From Metridium senile (Eukaryota; Cnidaria; Anthozoa; Actiniaria; Metridiidae), in contig OX459096.1 of the NCBI GenBank assembly GCA_949775045.1, positions 50,567,438-50,631,437 on the forward strand: 64,000 nt of DNA. Direction: 5' to 3'. Numbering within the stretch: the first letter of the stretch is position 1; every line of letters begins with the position of its first letter. Under the pieces are notes generated by a model, which saw nothing but the letters and a program-made list of their open reading frames with translations, was not told the origin of the DNA and ran no database searches. A program made the position numbers and the translations under genes. Of the stretch, positions 44,801-52,444 are shown in pieces.

Positions 44801-47800
44801 CGAGCACCAGAAGTCTGGCACTATTTGACCGACAATAGGATAACTTGGAACTTTATTGTCGAAAAGGCCCCCTGGTGGGGAGGGTTCTGGGAACGAATGG
44901 TAAGAAGTGTAAAGCGCCCAATTAAGAAGATCCTCGGCCGAAGTTGCTTAACGTACGACGAGCTACACACTATTCTAGTAGAGGTAGAAGCAGTCATCAA
45001 CGCAAGACCAATTACTTACATCTACGATGATCAAGAATCCATATCGTATGCACTAACACCTTCGCATCTTATTTATGGACGACGGATCACAAACATGCCA
45101 AACACTGCACACGCCGAAATCATTAGTACATACAAGACGCTGACAAGAAAAGCGAAACATCACTACAATCTATTGCAGTCAATTTCTAACCAGTGGAAAA
45201 ATGACTATTTACTGTCATTAAGAGAGCAGTCAAGCCTCAAGGGAAAGGGAAATCCAAACATCGCAGTGGGTGACATTGTAATCGTCAAAAATGATTCAAC
45301 AACACGTAACTTTTGGAAACTAGCAAAGGTACAATGTAGAGCAGCTGTTAACTGGAGCGGATGGTATTACCCGTGCTGTGATGATAAGAATTTGCAGTGG
45401 CGAAAACGGACATACACGGCTTCTACGACGATCTATCAAACACATTGTGCCGATCGAAGTAAAATCGTCAATATAGAACATTGGAACATTATAGTCATAC
45501 ATAACATTTTTAAGAACATTGGAACATTATAGTCACATTTATAACATTTTTACGAAAACATTTAATCTTTTATAAGAGTATCTTTTGACTCGAAGAAAAC
45601 CGAGTCACCCTCGGCAGTATTATAATCGTTTACAAGGTCATTTTTGTTACTGTTTGTACAGTTTACGTTTATTGAACTTTATTAGTAACAAATTAACTAT
45701 CATACGATAACCACGTGATTGTTAGACTATATGTAACATGATTACACTGTAATATAAGTCAGTCTATGAAGAACGTAATAAATCGAGCATCTAAACAACG
45801 TGGTCTGAGCAAAATCATTATAGTATAGACTGGCGAGCATAATTTCTAGTTTATACTAAATGATTTGGTTGTTTCATTTTAAAAATTAGCTAGCTAGAAA
45901 GGTCAACATGTGTGTGTATGATTCCTGATTTCTGGTTTCTGGTTTCTGGTTTCAGGTTTTATCTGATATAAAGAGGAGCAAAGCCAGTTCAATGTCTACT
46001 ATTAGAAGCATCAAAGTGTCTATATTATATAACTATGTTATAATATATAAATGAATAAAAAATTAAGTCATTTTCATATCACTTGTTGTTGTAATGTTTA
46101 CATTGCAATAGCACATTTTCTACTCGGAAATACATTCAAACATGGTCATATACACCATCCGATCCCCATCTGGCAAGGAACAAAAATGTTTATATATAAA
46201 GGACAACGTTTTAAACCCGTTAAATTTCGTGGAATAGCCTTCTAAATACTCGCATAAATCGGGATCAATGTCTAAGAACATATACAGCACGGACAGTCAT
46301 TGCGTCAAAGTCAGGGAAGTAACTCCATGTATATATACCATGAAATATATTAAATACCGACGAAAAATCTAATCCACATTTGTCAGTTGATGCCTTCAGA
46401 TTTCAAAGCTAGCCAGCTAAGATAAGTTTGAATAATTTAATTCATTGAACTTCAGTTACGATGAATGTCGAAACTTTGACTCTGAAAAGTTTATCACCAA
46501 AATGTTTTATTTTTAAAAACTCCCACCTCATTATAATCTTCCATATTAGTTTGACATAGGTGACTCCGTATTGCAAGAAACAAGACATTTGTTCTTTACA
46601 AATTTAGCCCGATTTGTTCGTGTTTGATAAACACTGAACGCGTCCGCCGCTTTGAATTGCCTTCGTTTTATTATTACACGTGACTGAATGTTTTGATGTC
46701 ACCTTGCAAACAATAGAATCGTGACGTCATAAGGATAGTCAGATCTGACTATAACCCGGACTGATTACCCATATCTTACAATAGATTCATGACAATACTA
46801 TTGAACTAACGAAAACAAACACTACCTATTGCATTTTGTTTTCTTTTTTACTCTGAAAATGACTTCCACTAAAATTATGACCAACACCAACATCAACAAT
46901 TTTTCTCTGTACACCCCTGAATACCACAACAGCACTCATCCATAGATGACTTTCATAAATGGCCGTCACTAATTATCATTTTTAAAATTGATGAAGAAAA
47001 AGAAAGCTATCATATGATAGACATTCACCATAACAATAACTTGTGAAAGTTTGAGAAAAAAAAACGAATAAATTTGCAAGAGCTATAAGAGTTTGAAAAA
47101 TCAGAAAAACTCCAAAACGAGGCATCAAAGGCCTCAGCAGAAAATTACATACAAATCTCTACATTTTTCATTGAGCATAACTTCTTTGGTATTTTAGCCT
47201 GCAGAACATGCCTATTTTAGGTGGTCCTTTCATATGACAGTCCTAAAATGTTAAAATTATCTGTTTACTTGAAAAATCATTTTCCGCAACATATTATGGC
47301 ATTTATGAAAGTGTTCTATATCATAATTTATATCAAATGACATGTACAAAACTACATTTGTTATCATGTACTTACCAATGAACTAGAGAACTTAAGAGGA
47401 GGAGCATGACTTATTGGGTTATATGGTGATCCAAGCATGGAGCATAGACACAGGTGATCCATTAATCCATTACAGAAAATATAACAACGATCTAATGAAG
47501 GGCAAACAAATCAGTATATCAATGCTTACCAATGTTTTTTATTTTTGTTTTAATAAAAGGGAAAGCATTAATAATTAGGGTCGATATTAGAGTCTCTCTT
47601 ATTGCGATTTCTGACAAGAAAATAAGAGACTCCAGATGCCGATCCAGGCCACCATCCACAGCAATAGATGAAAAGAAAACAGGTTTTAATATAACTGGAA
47701 ATGAGTCATAGTGACACACCAAATTTATACTGCATAACTGCATGGCGTTTGTTGGTCAATTTGACAACTCAATCTGTTTTGCTCAAATGTAAAATACTTG

Positions 47801-49165
47801 AAATGAACAAATTTGGCAATCAAGTGCAAATCACAGTAAAGTTTGGTGACATCAAACCCTGCATGCAAGCTCATATACAAAGTAGCTAGGTTATTGATGC
47901 AAAACAAAGAAAACAGTCTGGATCGGCAGAGGCCCTCATTTTCTTAGTTTATAGTTTATTGCTTTTCCTTCATACAAAGGCAGGACACCACAACAGCGTA
48001 CAACGCCAATTAACAGTGGGCCCTGTAGTATGCTGAGACCTGACTGTTGTGCCGGGAGACAATCCCCTGCTCTTTTTAAAGAGCACAACAGGATCTTTTA
48101 TGTCCACATTATATAGGAATTAGAAAGAAGGCAGACAGGACCTCTGGCTTTACGTCCTTATCTGAGAAGATGAGGCACTGAGAGAGTAAAGTGACACAAC
48201 GCAATCGCCCGGGCCAGGAATCGAACCCAGACCATTAGGCCTGGAATTCAATCCCCTGACCACTAGACCATTACGCCTCTCTTGTCAGAAATCGCAACTA
48301 AGAGATGATGCTAGCAAAGAATGGAAACAGTCCAAGCAATATCTTTTTGGGAAAAAATATTTATCTCTTGTTTTCCAATATCGCACAGAAATATTTGGAA
48401 GACAAGTTTTTGTTCTCAGAGGGTTTGAATTGGGTGAAAACATTCATAGCAACCGGTCCAAAAATTGGATGAGAGGACAGACAATAATATCAAAATAAAA
48501 TATCATTCACATAGCATTTCATCACTGATGATTTGGATGCAACACTTACTTTGGACAGTAGATTTTGCTTGAGCCTGCAGTCTTGTTTTGATGACATCCA
48601 GTGGAGTCACTAGAAAGTGTTACAAAAAATTGTCATGATGACACAGCTTTCCTCGACAGTTTGCATGAATGAGCACGCAAGTTACGGGTACAATAAATTA
48701 TACATTTATATCAGGATTAATAACCAAGCTCTGGAGCTCTGATTATGGAGACCACTTTTGCTTAGATTGTCATAAAGTAACATCAGTTGTCTTAGTCTTA
48801 TAGTATAAAATTATTACATCATACCATGAGTAAGTATCACCATGCTCATTCAAGCAAAGTTATTGAAATAATATAACTTTTGAATATCTATGCAACTACC
48901 AACTTACAATCCACAGAAACGAAGCAATTTAATTGGTTTTAAATATTACAGACAATAATGTTCAAGTGTTTGCCGTTATATAAAAGGGCAATAAACAAAA
49001 GTTTATATACTTTTTATGAGTGTTTTATGAGATCCAACGTTTAAAACAATAAGCAAGATTAGTCAACAAAGATAGCATACCAAACAATGAAGTGACTATA
49101 GCTCCAGATCCAGACGAAATCATCTGCTGAACAGGCTTAATATCTCCCTTCGAAAGAGAGCTCAT
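32860..49165 (-). CDS. SLC25A40: Mitochondrial carrier SLC25A39/SLC25A40 type (glutathione import)
   Basis: This is an inner-membrane carrier of the SLC25A39/40 group, implicated in mitochondrial glutathione uptake. Eleven coding exons join in frame to 342 residues: 49165-49081, 48609-48550, 47491-47376, 38431-38364, 37471-37347, 35583-35506, 35315-35217, 35095-35004, 33650-33575, 33489-33397, 32996-32860. The three carrier signatures are [11 protein letters not shown] (30-40), [11 protein letters not shown] (159-169) and [11 protein letters not shown] (248-258). Group-specific pieces are [32 protein letters not shown] and [24 protein letters not shown]. The first matrix loop has Cys51, 55, 63, 65. 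The length fits human SLC25A40 (338). Orthology to A39 versus A40 is not resolved. Intron 3 is about 8.9 kb because of nested transposons. Confidence 0.94.
34715..34975. mobile_element. Diverged relative of the poly-G-ended MITE
   Basis: GGGGGTACTCTCTTTGCACA, AAGTGGTAGGGATGAT and ACCTTTTAGGG follow the order seen at 30781-31006. The right end is decayed. It lies in an SLC25 intron. A further left-end scrap (GGTGGGGGTACTCCATGTGC) is at about 36753. Confidence 0.6.
35723..36080 (-). mobile_element. PLE 3'-end relic in SLC25 intron
   Basis: Aligns with 1347-1745: AGTGAATGGTCTGATCCCAG, GATGAGGTATGATCGTCC, ACAACCTGAGCGAAAGTCAT, then decayed C-terminal codons. The GAAACGTC part of the ribozyme core is lost. 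Confidence 0.75.
36225..37237. mobile_element. 1-kb non-autonomous piggyBac-like element
   Basis: TTAA flanks both ends (36221-36224, 37238-37241). The ends begin CCCTTTGACT(A/C)CT, the typical piggyBac CCC start. The interior has no transposase. It lies in an SLC25 intron between coding exons 5 and 6. Confidence 0.8.
38447..38660. mobile_element. 214-bp hairpin MITE beside SLC25 exon 4
   Basis: AACAGGTTCCCATTTAAATC and its complement bound arms of about 90 bp. The left arm has a tandem duplication of CCCATTTAAATCTGTACTT that is mirrored on the right. It starts 15 bp upstream (in transcription terms) of a splice acceptor. Confidence 0.82.
38865..39059 (+). CDS. Exon-like ORF inside the 54-bp-TIR transposon, unknown
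   Basis: The frame reads [18 protein letters not shown] through AIFDNDQM and meets a consensus donor GTAAGTAATGG at about 39023. I do not recognise the sequence. It could be the first exon of a lost transposase or a captured host exon. The rest would lie past the BEL insertion (45828-46710), where I see no matching exon. Confidence 0.3.
   Translation: MSSMFYRMFLNTYRFEGDKILHQFGSNSKERLTRREKAYLSSLDVAIFDNDQMVSNGMSCVVLG
39342..39546 (+). repeat. BEL/Pao 5' LTR
   Basis: 205 bp, one visible difference from the 3' LTR (AATAAATAGAGC versus AATAAATCGAGC). It is flanked on the left by GTATA (39337-39341). Directly after it lies TGGCGCCCAACGTGGGGC, a primer-binding site starting with the usual TGG. Confidence 0.93.
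39569..39862 (+). pseudogene. BEL gag N-terminal frame ended by a TGA
   Basis: 97 codons, Glu/Lys/Leu-rich and likely helical ([20 protein letters not shown]). They are terminated by TGA at 39860-39862. The same frame reopens right after the stop and runs without interruption into the long gag-pol ORF (40046 start is in phase). A C-to-T change of a CGA codon would explain the TGA; programmed readthrough is the alternative. Confidence 0.8.
40046..45532 (+). CDS. BEL/Pao gag-pol polyprotein
   Basis: 1828 codons. In order: a Thr/Ser-rich repeat (residues 3-77); a gag DUF1759-type region (about 100-250, [17 protein letters not shown]); zinc knuckles (about 311-375, [13 protein letters not shown] and CYICLRKGH); a retropepsin with FDTGS (about 432); reverse transcriptase with VVYDGSA and YVDDF (about 766-895); RNase H-like/A17 region ([13 protein letters not shown], about 1142); integrase H2C2 zinc finger ending CVVCRKAEG (about 1468); and the integrase core with D (VGIDFAG), D (TSDNAKT) and E (FWERMV). 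The order PR-RT-RH-IN is that of BEL/Pao. Near 45335 a +1 shift leaves the DUF5641-like C-terminus in another frame, so the last ~65 residues here are aberrant. The true start lies upstream of 40046. Confidence 0.95.
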   Translation: MHLAGTSGTSTANPTIHSTGTSSTSTADPTIHSTGTSSTSTADPTIHSTGTSSTSTAHPTIHSTGTSSTSTADSTIQQGKNNTTTNALNFSPTTYHVQPKLPKITLARFKGEVTRWNTFWDSFESTIHNNPGMSNIDKFNYLNSLLEGTASRAIQGLPITNDNYEHAIEILQERFGRPQQIISAHMDEILKIPSANGDRTAPLRFVYDKVSVHVRGLASLGVSADQYGSLLIPIIMSKLPAEIRLQIARKSTNKVWGMEEILTTIKTEIEAREVSEATSISNNNPRMSTPPRTKPTASTLVTKEQRFRIQCAFCDDLHYSASCTQVTSVDERKEKLKVSGRCYICLRKGHQSRSCTSEKKCRQCQGAHHQSICTRKPNVQETKESPANKSTTTHANISSTTAANPCKGTVLLQTARAVARNGTRTTPVRILFDTGSQRSYVTSSVIAQLKLKPTDKETLHLNTFGDSKYKKQQCEVYNLSINNKNGTKGAELTAIKFPTICSPLNSKVNINYAHLDGLELADYNSCDNKDGIDILIGADQYWNFVTGDIVRGDEGPTAISSKLGWLLSGCLESSGDENRHTVTNLILAGESFDNSVTEADNDILNNSLKRFWDVETIGIATIEEKNQEKLNFIQDIRFKGDRYEVGLPWKEDRRDIEPDYELCHNRLRSLHSKLRKQPELLQQYDRNIQEQLASGIIKRVPVRKGVDSKDSTHDVIDDKHTDNNEFPDVSTCKGNDAINDYPPNDIHYIPHHGVVRKDKSTTKLRVVYDGSATTTTRKYSLNDCLLTGPNYIPHLFDMMVKFRIHPVALVADIEKAFLMVGINERDRDMLRFLWFANVNEPDPDIIELRFCRLVFGLRPSPAILGATINHHLETHKDHNKEVANCLKNSLYVDDFVTGAENEETAFQLYKEAKEIMSSGGFNLRKWNSNSQPLMQSINNTESPRTTKQDNENTTNPTVTADDLSYAKTTVAQETTVIEEKQVKILGIIWNFETDEFLFNMTEVINYARSLPVNKRSLLRWSSKIFDPLGFLTPFTIKLKNLFQETCINKFDWDEELPDNFRKRWNNLIVELKSLNSVRVPRCYFNNRKKSKNIELHGFSDASERAYAAVVYLRVLYEDDTVDVKLIASKARVAPCTKQSIPRLELLGALILARLVDTIKNILPFEEVEEFYWVDSMVVLHWIRNERSWKQYIQNRVNEIRSLTNASSWHFCPGMLNPADNPSRGMSGNDLVASNTWLSGPEFLCQSEETWPKESNTSQTDNATILQEVTKQRNFVHSLATTNEVNDATLNLDDIFDISRYRNLNKLLSVTGYVLRFVNIVKGQQRSHQQRLRPRNKSNHVKALTASEIYQAESIWIKSIQGSSFSKEIDFLSTRSLGSSATTYVSQFGLFLDEQCILKCKGRLNNASLDLGSKNPILLPSRHRFVELLIEDVHNRVKHNGIRDTLTTLRERYWILRGREATKRIVKRCVVCRKAEGVAYKSPAPPDLPTSRVSEAPPFTHVGIDFAGPLYAKPNQEDEDSNKVYILLFTCASTRAVHLELTQSLNAPSFLRACRRFASRRGLPATITSDNAKTFKSSCKEILQITRAPEVWHYLTDNRITWNFIVEKAPWWGGFWERMVRSVKRPIKKILGRSCLTYDELHTILVEVEAVINARPITYIYDDQESISYALTPSHLIYGRRITNMPNTAHAEIISTYKTLTRKAKHHYNLLQSISNQWKNDYLLSLREQSSLKGKGNPNIAVGDIVIVKNDSTTRNFWKLAKVQCRAAVNWSGWYYPCCDDKNLQWRKRTYTASTTIYQTHCADRSKIVNIEHWNIIVIHNIFKNIGTL
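40052..40276 (+). repeat. 45-bp coding minisatellite in gag
   Basis: Five copies of a 15-codon unit ([15 protein letters not shown] and variants). It is a low-complexity Ser/Thr linker before the gag core, and copy number is likely variable between insertions. Confidence 0.93.
45532..45618. other. Gap between BEL frame end and 3' LTR
   Basis: The interval 45533-45617 follows the aberrant frame end. It contains no clear polypurine tract by eye. Confidence 0.2.
45618..45822 (+). repeat. BEL/Pao 3' LTR
   Basis: 205 bp, near-identical to 39342-39546. Followed by GTATA, the target duplication. Confidence 0.93.
45828..47375. other. SLC25 intron 3: right part of DNA transposon and old repeats
   Basis: Up to 46763 this is the right remainder of the 54-bp-TIR element, with a TTTCTGG simple repeat at 45925-45957. 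A short PLE-end relic (ACTCTGAAAATGACTTCCAC) is at about 46850. No exon was recognised. Confidence 0.6.
47940..48282 (-). mobile_element. tRNA-derived SINE, apparently full length
   Basis: On the minus strand the 5' head reads GGCGTAATGGTCTAGTGGTC, resembling tRNA-Glu (A box TAGTGGTCAGG, 48255-48265). A perfect B box GGTTCGATTCC lies at 48217-48227. A ~250-bp body follows with TGTCTCCCGGCACAACAGTC and a TGTATGAAGGAAAAGCAATA tail. Degenerate copies are at 18531-18650 and 19515-19700. It lies in SLC25 intron 2. Inverted repeats TTGCGATTTCTGACAAGA lie outside (about 47600 and 48285), suggesting it landed in an older hairpin element. Confidence 0.85.
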
Positions 49166-51463
49166 TTTGCAAACTTGCAGCTTCTAATTGAGAATCGTTT
49201 TTAAAAACAAAACAGCACAGTTTTAAAGAAATTCCTTTCCATAGCAAAGAATTACGACTGTTAAAATAGAGCTTCTACACGTGAAGCATAAAGACTCTAA
49301 AATCCAATGTTTTCGAGGTTTTCGTCGATATATATGATAGTTACATCACATTCTGCAGCCATATTGAACCACATGGATTTAATCCCACAATGCACTACCA
49401 CAGGGAGCCCCCTTTTCTGGATGGGGGAGGGGGGATTGGATGGGGGAGTAGACTGCATTACATCAAGGGGAAAAGCTAGTATCGGGCATTTTTAAAAATA
49501 CACCTAAAAAGCCTAAAACAGCTAAGAGATACCACACAATAATATAAAACCTAAATTGCAATTTTAATACCCAAAAAGATACATGTAATAAATTGACAAG
49601 GTAGCGAAAGAACTTTTTAATCGCAGATTCTCACCCCTACGACAACCATACCTGATACTTTTACCTCAAATGTCCGACTCTAAAAACTGCCTTTTTTACT
49701 GTGGAATGACAAACGGAACTAAATCCAATCTCTTTGAAATGAGTTTTTGTGATAACTAATAGTACAATAATAATATATGGGATTCCTGTGGTTGTTCACG
49801 TGAGTTCCGTTGGTATCTCTTTTAGCACGAGTATACACGCAAGAGGTTGTTGGATCAGATTTCTGTAGAAAACGTAAACATTGTAAATCAAGGCTGTAAG
49901 CATTTCTCCCCAAAAAAGTAGGTGAGTGTTTGCTGTTCTAGTTCTGTTAAATGACAAACGCTGTCTTGTCTAAAAATATCAGGTTTTGCTTTGCTTTTTT
50001 TTTCAAGATCACGAATGGTACTACAAAGGACGTAGGCCGCTGTGTGGGCTTTATATAAACATGCCGACATTCAAACCAAAAACATCACTTTATGACTGAG
50101 ATATTGTTCTTAAAAAAAAACATTAACACAAGGCAGAATATTTTATATAAAAAAATAGATAATTATTCTCGCGCACTTACAAAGAAAATCATAAAATGCT
50201 CAAAGGCGCTGCACGAATTTGAAATGACATATTGTGCTTTAGCCTGAGGTGTAAGACAAACTGAGAACTGATTCGAGTAAGATAGCCTAGTTCCGCTGCT
50301 TGAAATGTTAATTTTAATCATTGTAATACTCGTCTACATTACAAGTTAGGAAACAGAAACATAGTTTTGGTTTACAATAGGTTCGGGGGCTTTTAAATAC
50401 CAATAAATCAATGACAAAATATCATTATGAATGGATGAAATTACATACGTATTTGCAGTATTGGTCCAATTTAGTCGGATTAAAAATGGCGTTCTATCTA
50501 ATTCCACGATGATGTGACAAACACCGGTAACCTTGTAATTTTTTTCAATTTCAACTTATAGGCACATTTTGTGCAAAAGCTTTATATAATATGATATAAG
50601 ACAGTAAAAGGTATCGTTTTATCCGAACAGATTTAAGAAATGAAATACGCGTTTTCACGCGCTAATGAAAACCGAGATGCGTTTGGGAGAATTAGAGCGC
50701 AGACCAGTCCAAACACGAGACGATGTCGAGTGTTTGGACCTGCTCGATAGATAGATGCTCGATAGATGCGTTCGGGAGAATTAGAGAGCAGATCAGTCCA
50801 AACACGAGATGAAGTCGAGTGTTTGGACCTGCTTGAGAATTCTCCCAAACGTACCAAGGTTTTCATAAGCCAGTGAAAAAACAGAAAACGTATTTCATTT
50901 CTTCTATAAAATAACAATTATCACGCGAAAAGACAAAAAAATGCCCTTTTATTTGATGGACGATGTCATTTCTCCCCACTTTGCATTTTCTTAAAACGGA
51001 CCAATATTAAAGTGTGCGCAAAAGATCAAAACAACAGAATAACTGACAATTGAATGAGCAGGTGCGCTTGAAAATGGTGTGAGTGACGTCATGGGTATGT
51101 TTCATGCTCTCATGAAACACAGTTTGACCAATCAATGTCCATATACTATCCCAATTATTTTATAATGCATGTTGATATAATTAAGCCAATGACTTTTTGT
51201 TTCAACTTAGAATCACTATAGTATAAAATAAAATAGTCTAATAAGTATATTGTGTTGTTTTTTTTTAATTCAATTTTTTAACTGATGTGGGGTTACCAGA
51301 TTGTTAATGTTTCCATTAATTTGATTTGATTTCAGATTGCAGACTGTTATATTACTGTTGATCATTAGGCAAGTCCATTGCAGTAGAACTGCTAATACAA
51401 AAGACACAATTGCAAGGAGTCGAGTTTGCTTATGGGAGAATTTGATGTTTGAGAGACTAACTC
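49166..51463. other. Divergent SLC25/HS3ST intergenic region
   Basis: Contains both 5' flanks. An acceptor-like TTTGATTTCAG at about 51335 suggests that the sulfotransferase 5' UTR is spliced from an upstream non-coding exon that I cannot place. A MITE occupies 50635-50903. No other gene was recognised. Confidence 0.5.
50635..50903. mobile_element. 269-bp MITE with internal direct duplication
   Basis: The ends AAGAAATGAAATACG and CGTATTTCATTTCTT are perfect inverted repeats, with GAAAACC/GGTTTTC inside. Two ~85-bp direct copies of GGGAGAATTAGAGCGCAGAC through GTCGAGTGTTTGGACCTGCT fill the centre. The minus-strand ORF over it is an artefact. Confidence 0.78.
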
Positions 51464-52444
51464 ATGAAATTGGGTTTCCACAAAAAAACATGTTTAATTG
51501 TTTTTATAATTACCTGCGTGTTAATGCTCCTATTTCTTTATGGATTCAATGTCCATCACAGCAGATACTCAAAGAGATTTCAAATCCCTAAACCAAGGCC
51601 ACATAAGACAATGATGGTGAAAGGCAATGCAACAGCTGCAAATACTGATACAATCAAAATGTTACCAAAAGCAATTATCATTGGTGTGCGCAAGGGAGGA
51701 ACAAGAGCATTGTTAAGGGCCTTGTCTTTACATCCTAATGTGCACACTGCTCCAAAAGAAATCCACTTTTTTGACAGAGATCAAAACTATGCTAAAGGAC
51801 TTGAATGGTACAGAAATATGATGCCGAAGGTACCTTCAAAACCTGGCCATATAGTTATGGAGAAATCACCATCATACTTTGTCACACCTCTAGTTCCCCA
51901 AAGGATATACAAAATGTCAAGATCAATAAAACTTATTGTGGTTGTAAGGAATCCAACTGTAAGAGCAATTTCTGATTATACTCAGCTAAAAAGTAAAAAC
52001 TCTAAACTACCCCCATTTGAGCAATATGTAACAAAAGACAAACAACAGACCATCCTTAAAGTTAATGATAACACTGTTGATATTGGTTTGTATGGAAAGC
52101 ATCTGAAGAAATGGCTTCTCTACTTTCCAATTAGTCAAATTCACTTTGTTTGTGGTGAGGAGCTTTCAACACATCCTTTGAAAGAATTAAAAGCAGTTGA
52201 ACAGTTTCTAAACTTAGATCCTTTTATTGATGAAAATGACATTGTCTTTAACAAAACAAAAGGATTTCCATGCTTCAAGAAAATAGCTTCATCTGGGTCA
52301 GAAGATTTCTCCTGTTTAGGTGCCACCAAGGGACGTCGCCATCCTAAAATACGAAAGGATATTGTTGATTTATTACAGAAATACTACGAGCCATTTAACA
52401 AACTTCTATACAGAATGGTAAACCGAGACTTTCACTGGAAATGA
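51464..52444 (+). CDS. Heparan sulfate glucosamine 3-O-sulfotransferase-like
   Basis: This enzyme transfers sulfate from PAPS to the 3-OH of glucosamine in heparan sulfate, in the Golgi lumen. 326 residues, all in one exon. It is a type II membrane protein: a short basic start, then a hydrophobic helix at about 9-28. The 5'-phosphosulfate loop is GVRKGGTRAL (74-83). The catalytic-base position is the Glu of KEIHFFD (99). EKSPSYF (133-139) and the 3'-phosphate-binding VRNPTVRAISDY (161-172) follow. The conserved cysteine pair is FPCFKK/FSCLG (270, 284), then KGRRHP (289-294). These are HS3ST-family features; which isoform cannot be told, so no symbol is assigned. No signs of decay. Confidence 0.94.
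   Translation: MKLGFHKKTCLIVFIITCVLMLLFLYGFNVHHSRYSKRFQIPKPRPHKTMMVKGNATAANTDTIKMLPKAIIIGVRKGGTRALLRALSLHPNVHTAPKEIHFFDRDQNYAKGLEWYRNMMPKVPSKPGHIVMEKSPSYFVTPLVPQRIYKMSRSIKLIVVVRNPTVRAISDYTQLKSKNSKLPPFEQYVTKDKQQTILKVNDNTVDIGLYGKHLKKWLLYFPISQIHFVCGEELSTHPLKELKAVEQFLNLDPFIDENDIVFNKTKGFPCFKKIASSGSEDFSCLGATKGRRHPKIRKDIVDLLQKYYEPFNKLLYRMVNRDFHWK

Larger units (their letters stand above)
39342..45822 (+). mobile_element. BEL/Pao LTR retrotransposon, near-complete, young
   Basis: Two 205-bp LTRs (39342-39546, 45618-45822) flank a primer-binding site and a gag-pol frame, with a 5-bp duplication GTATA (39337-39341, 45823-45827). The LTRs differ at one site, so insertion was recent. It sits in sense orientation inside a DNA transposon within an SLC25 intron, antisense to that gene. 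The coding frame has one stop and one frameshift. Confidence 0.95.
38746..46763. mobile_element. DNA transposon with 54-bp TIRs, interrupted by BEL
   Basis: Ends of 54 identical bases (38746-38799 and the complement of 46710-46763) start CAGTCCGGGTTATAG and contain the 16-bp palindrome TAGTCAGATCTGACTA. ATTAC is duplicated at 38741-38745 and 46764-46768. Without the BEL insertion the element would be about 1.5 kb. The 5-bp duplication with a CAG start suggests a hAT5-type element, tentatively. One exon-like ORF remains near its left end. Confidence 0.87.

Noticed and set aside
48217..48265. A functional tRNA gene
   Set aside because: A and B boxes are present, but the rest does not fold as a cloverleaf and continues into a SINE body.
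50633..50917. 94-aa minus-strand frame with an internal repeat
   Set aside because: Lies entirely in a MITE whose direct duplication creates the repeated peptide.
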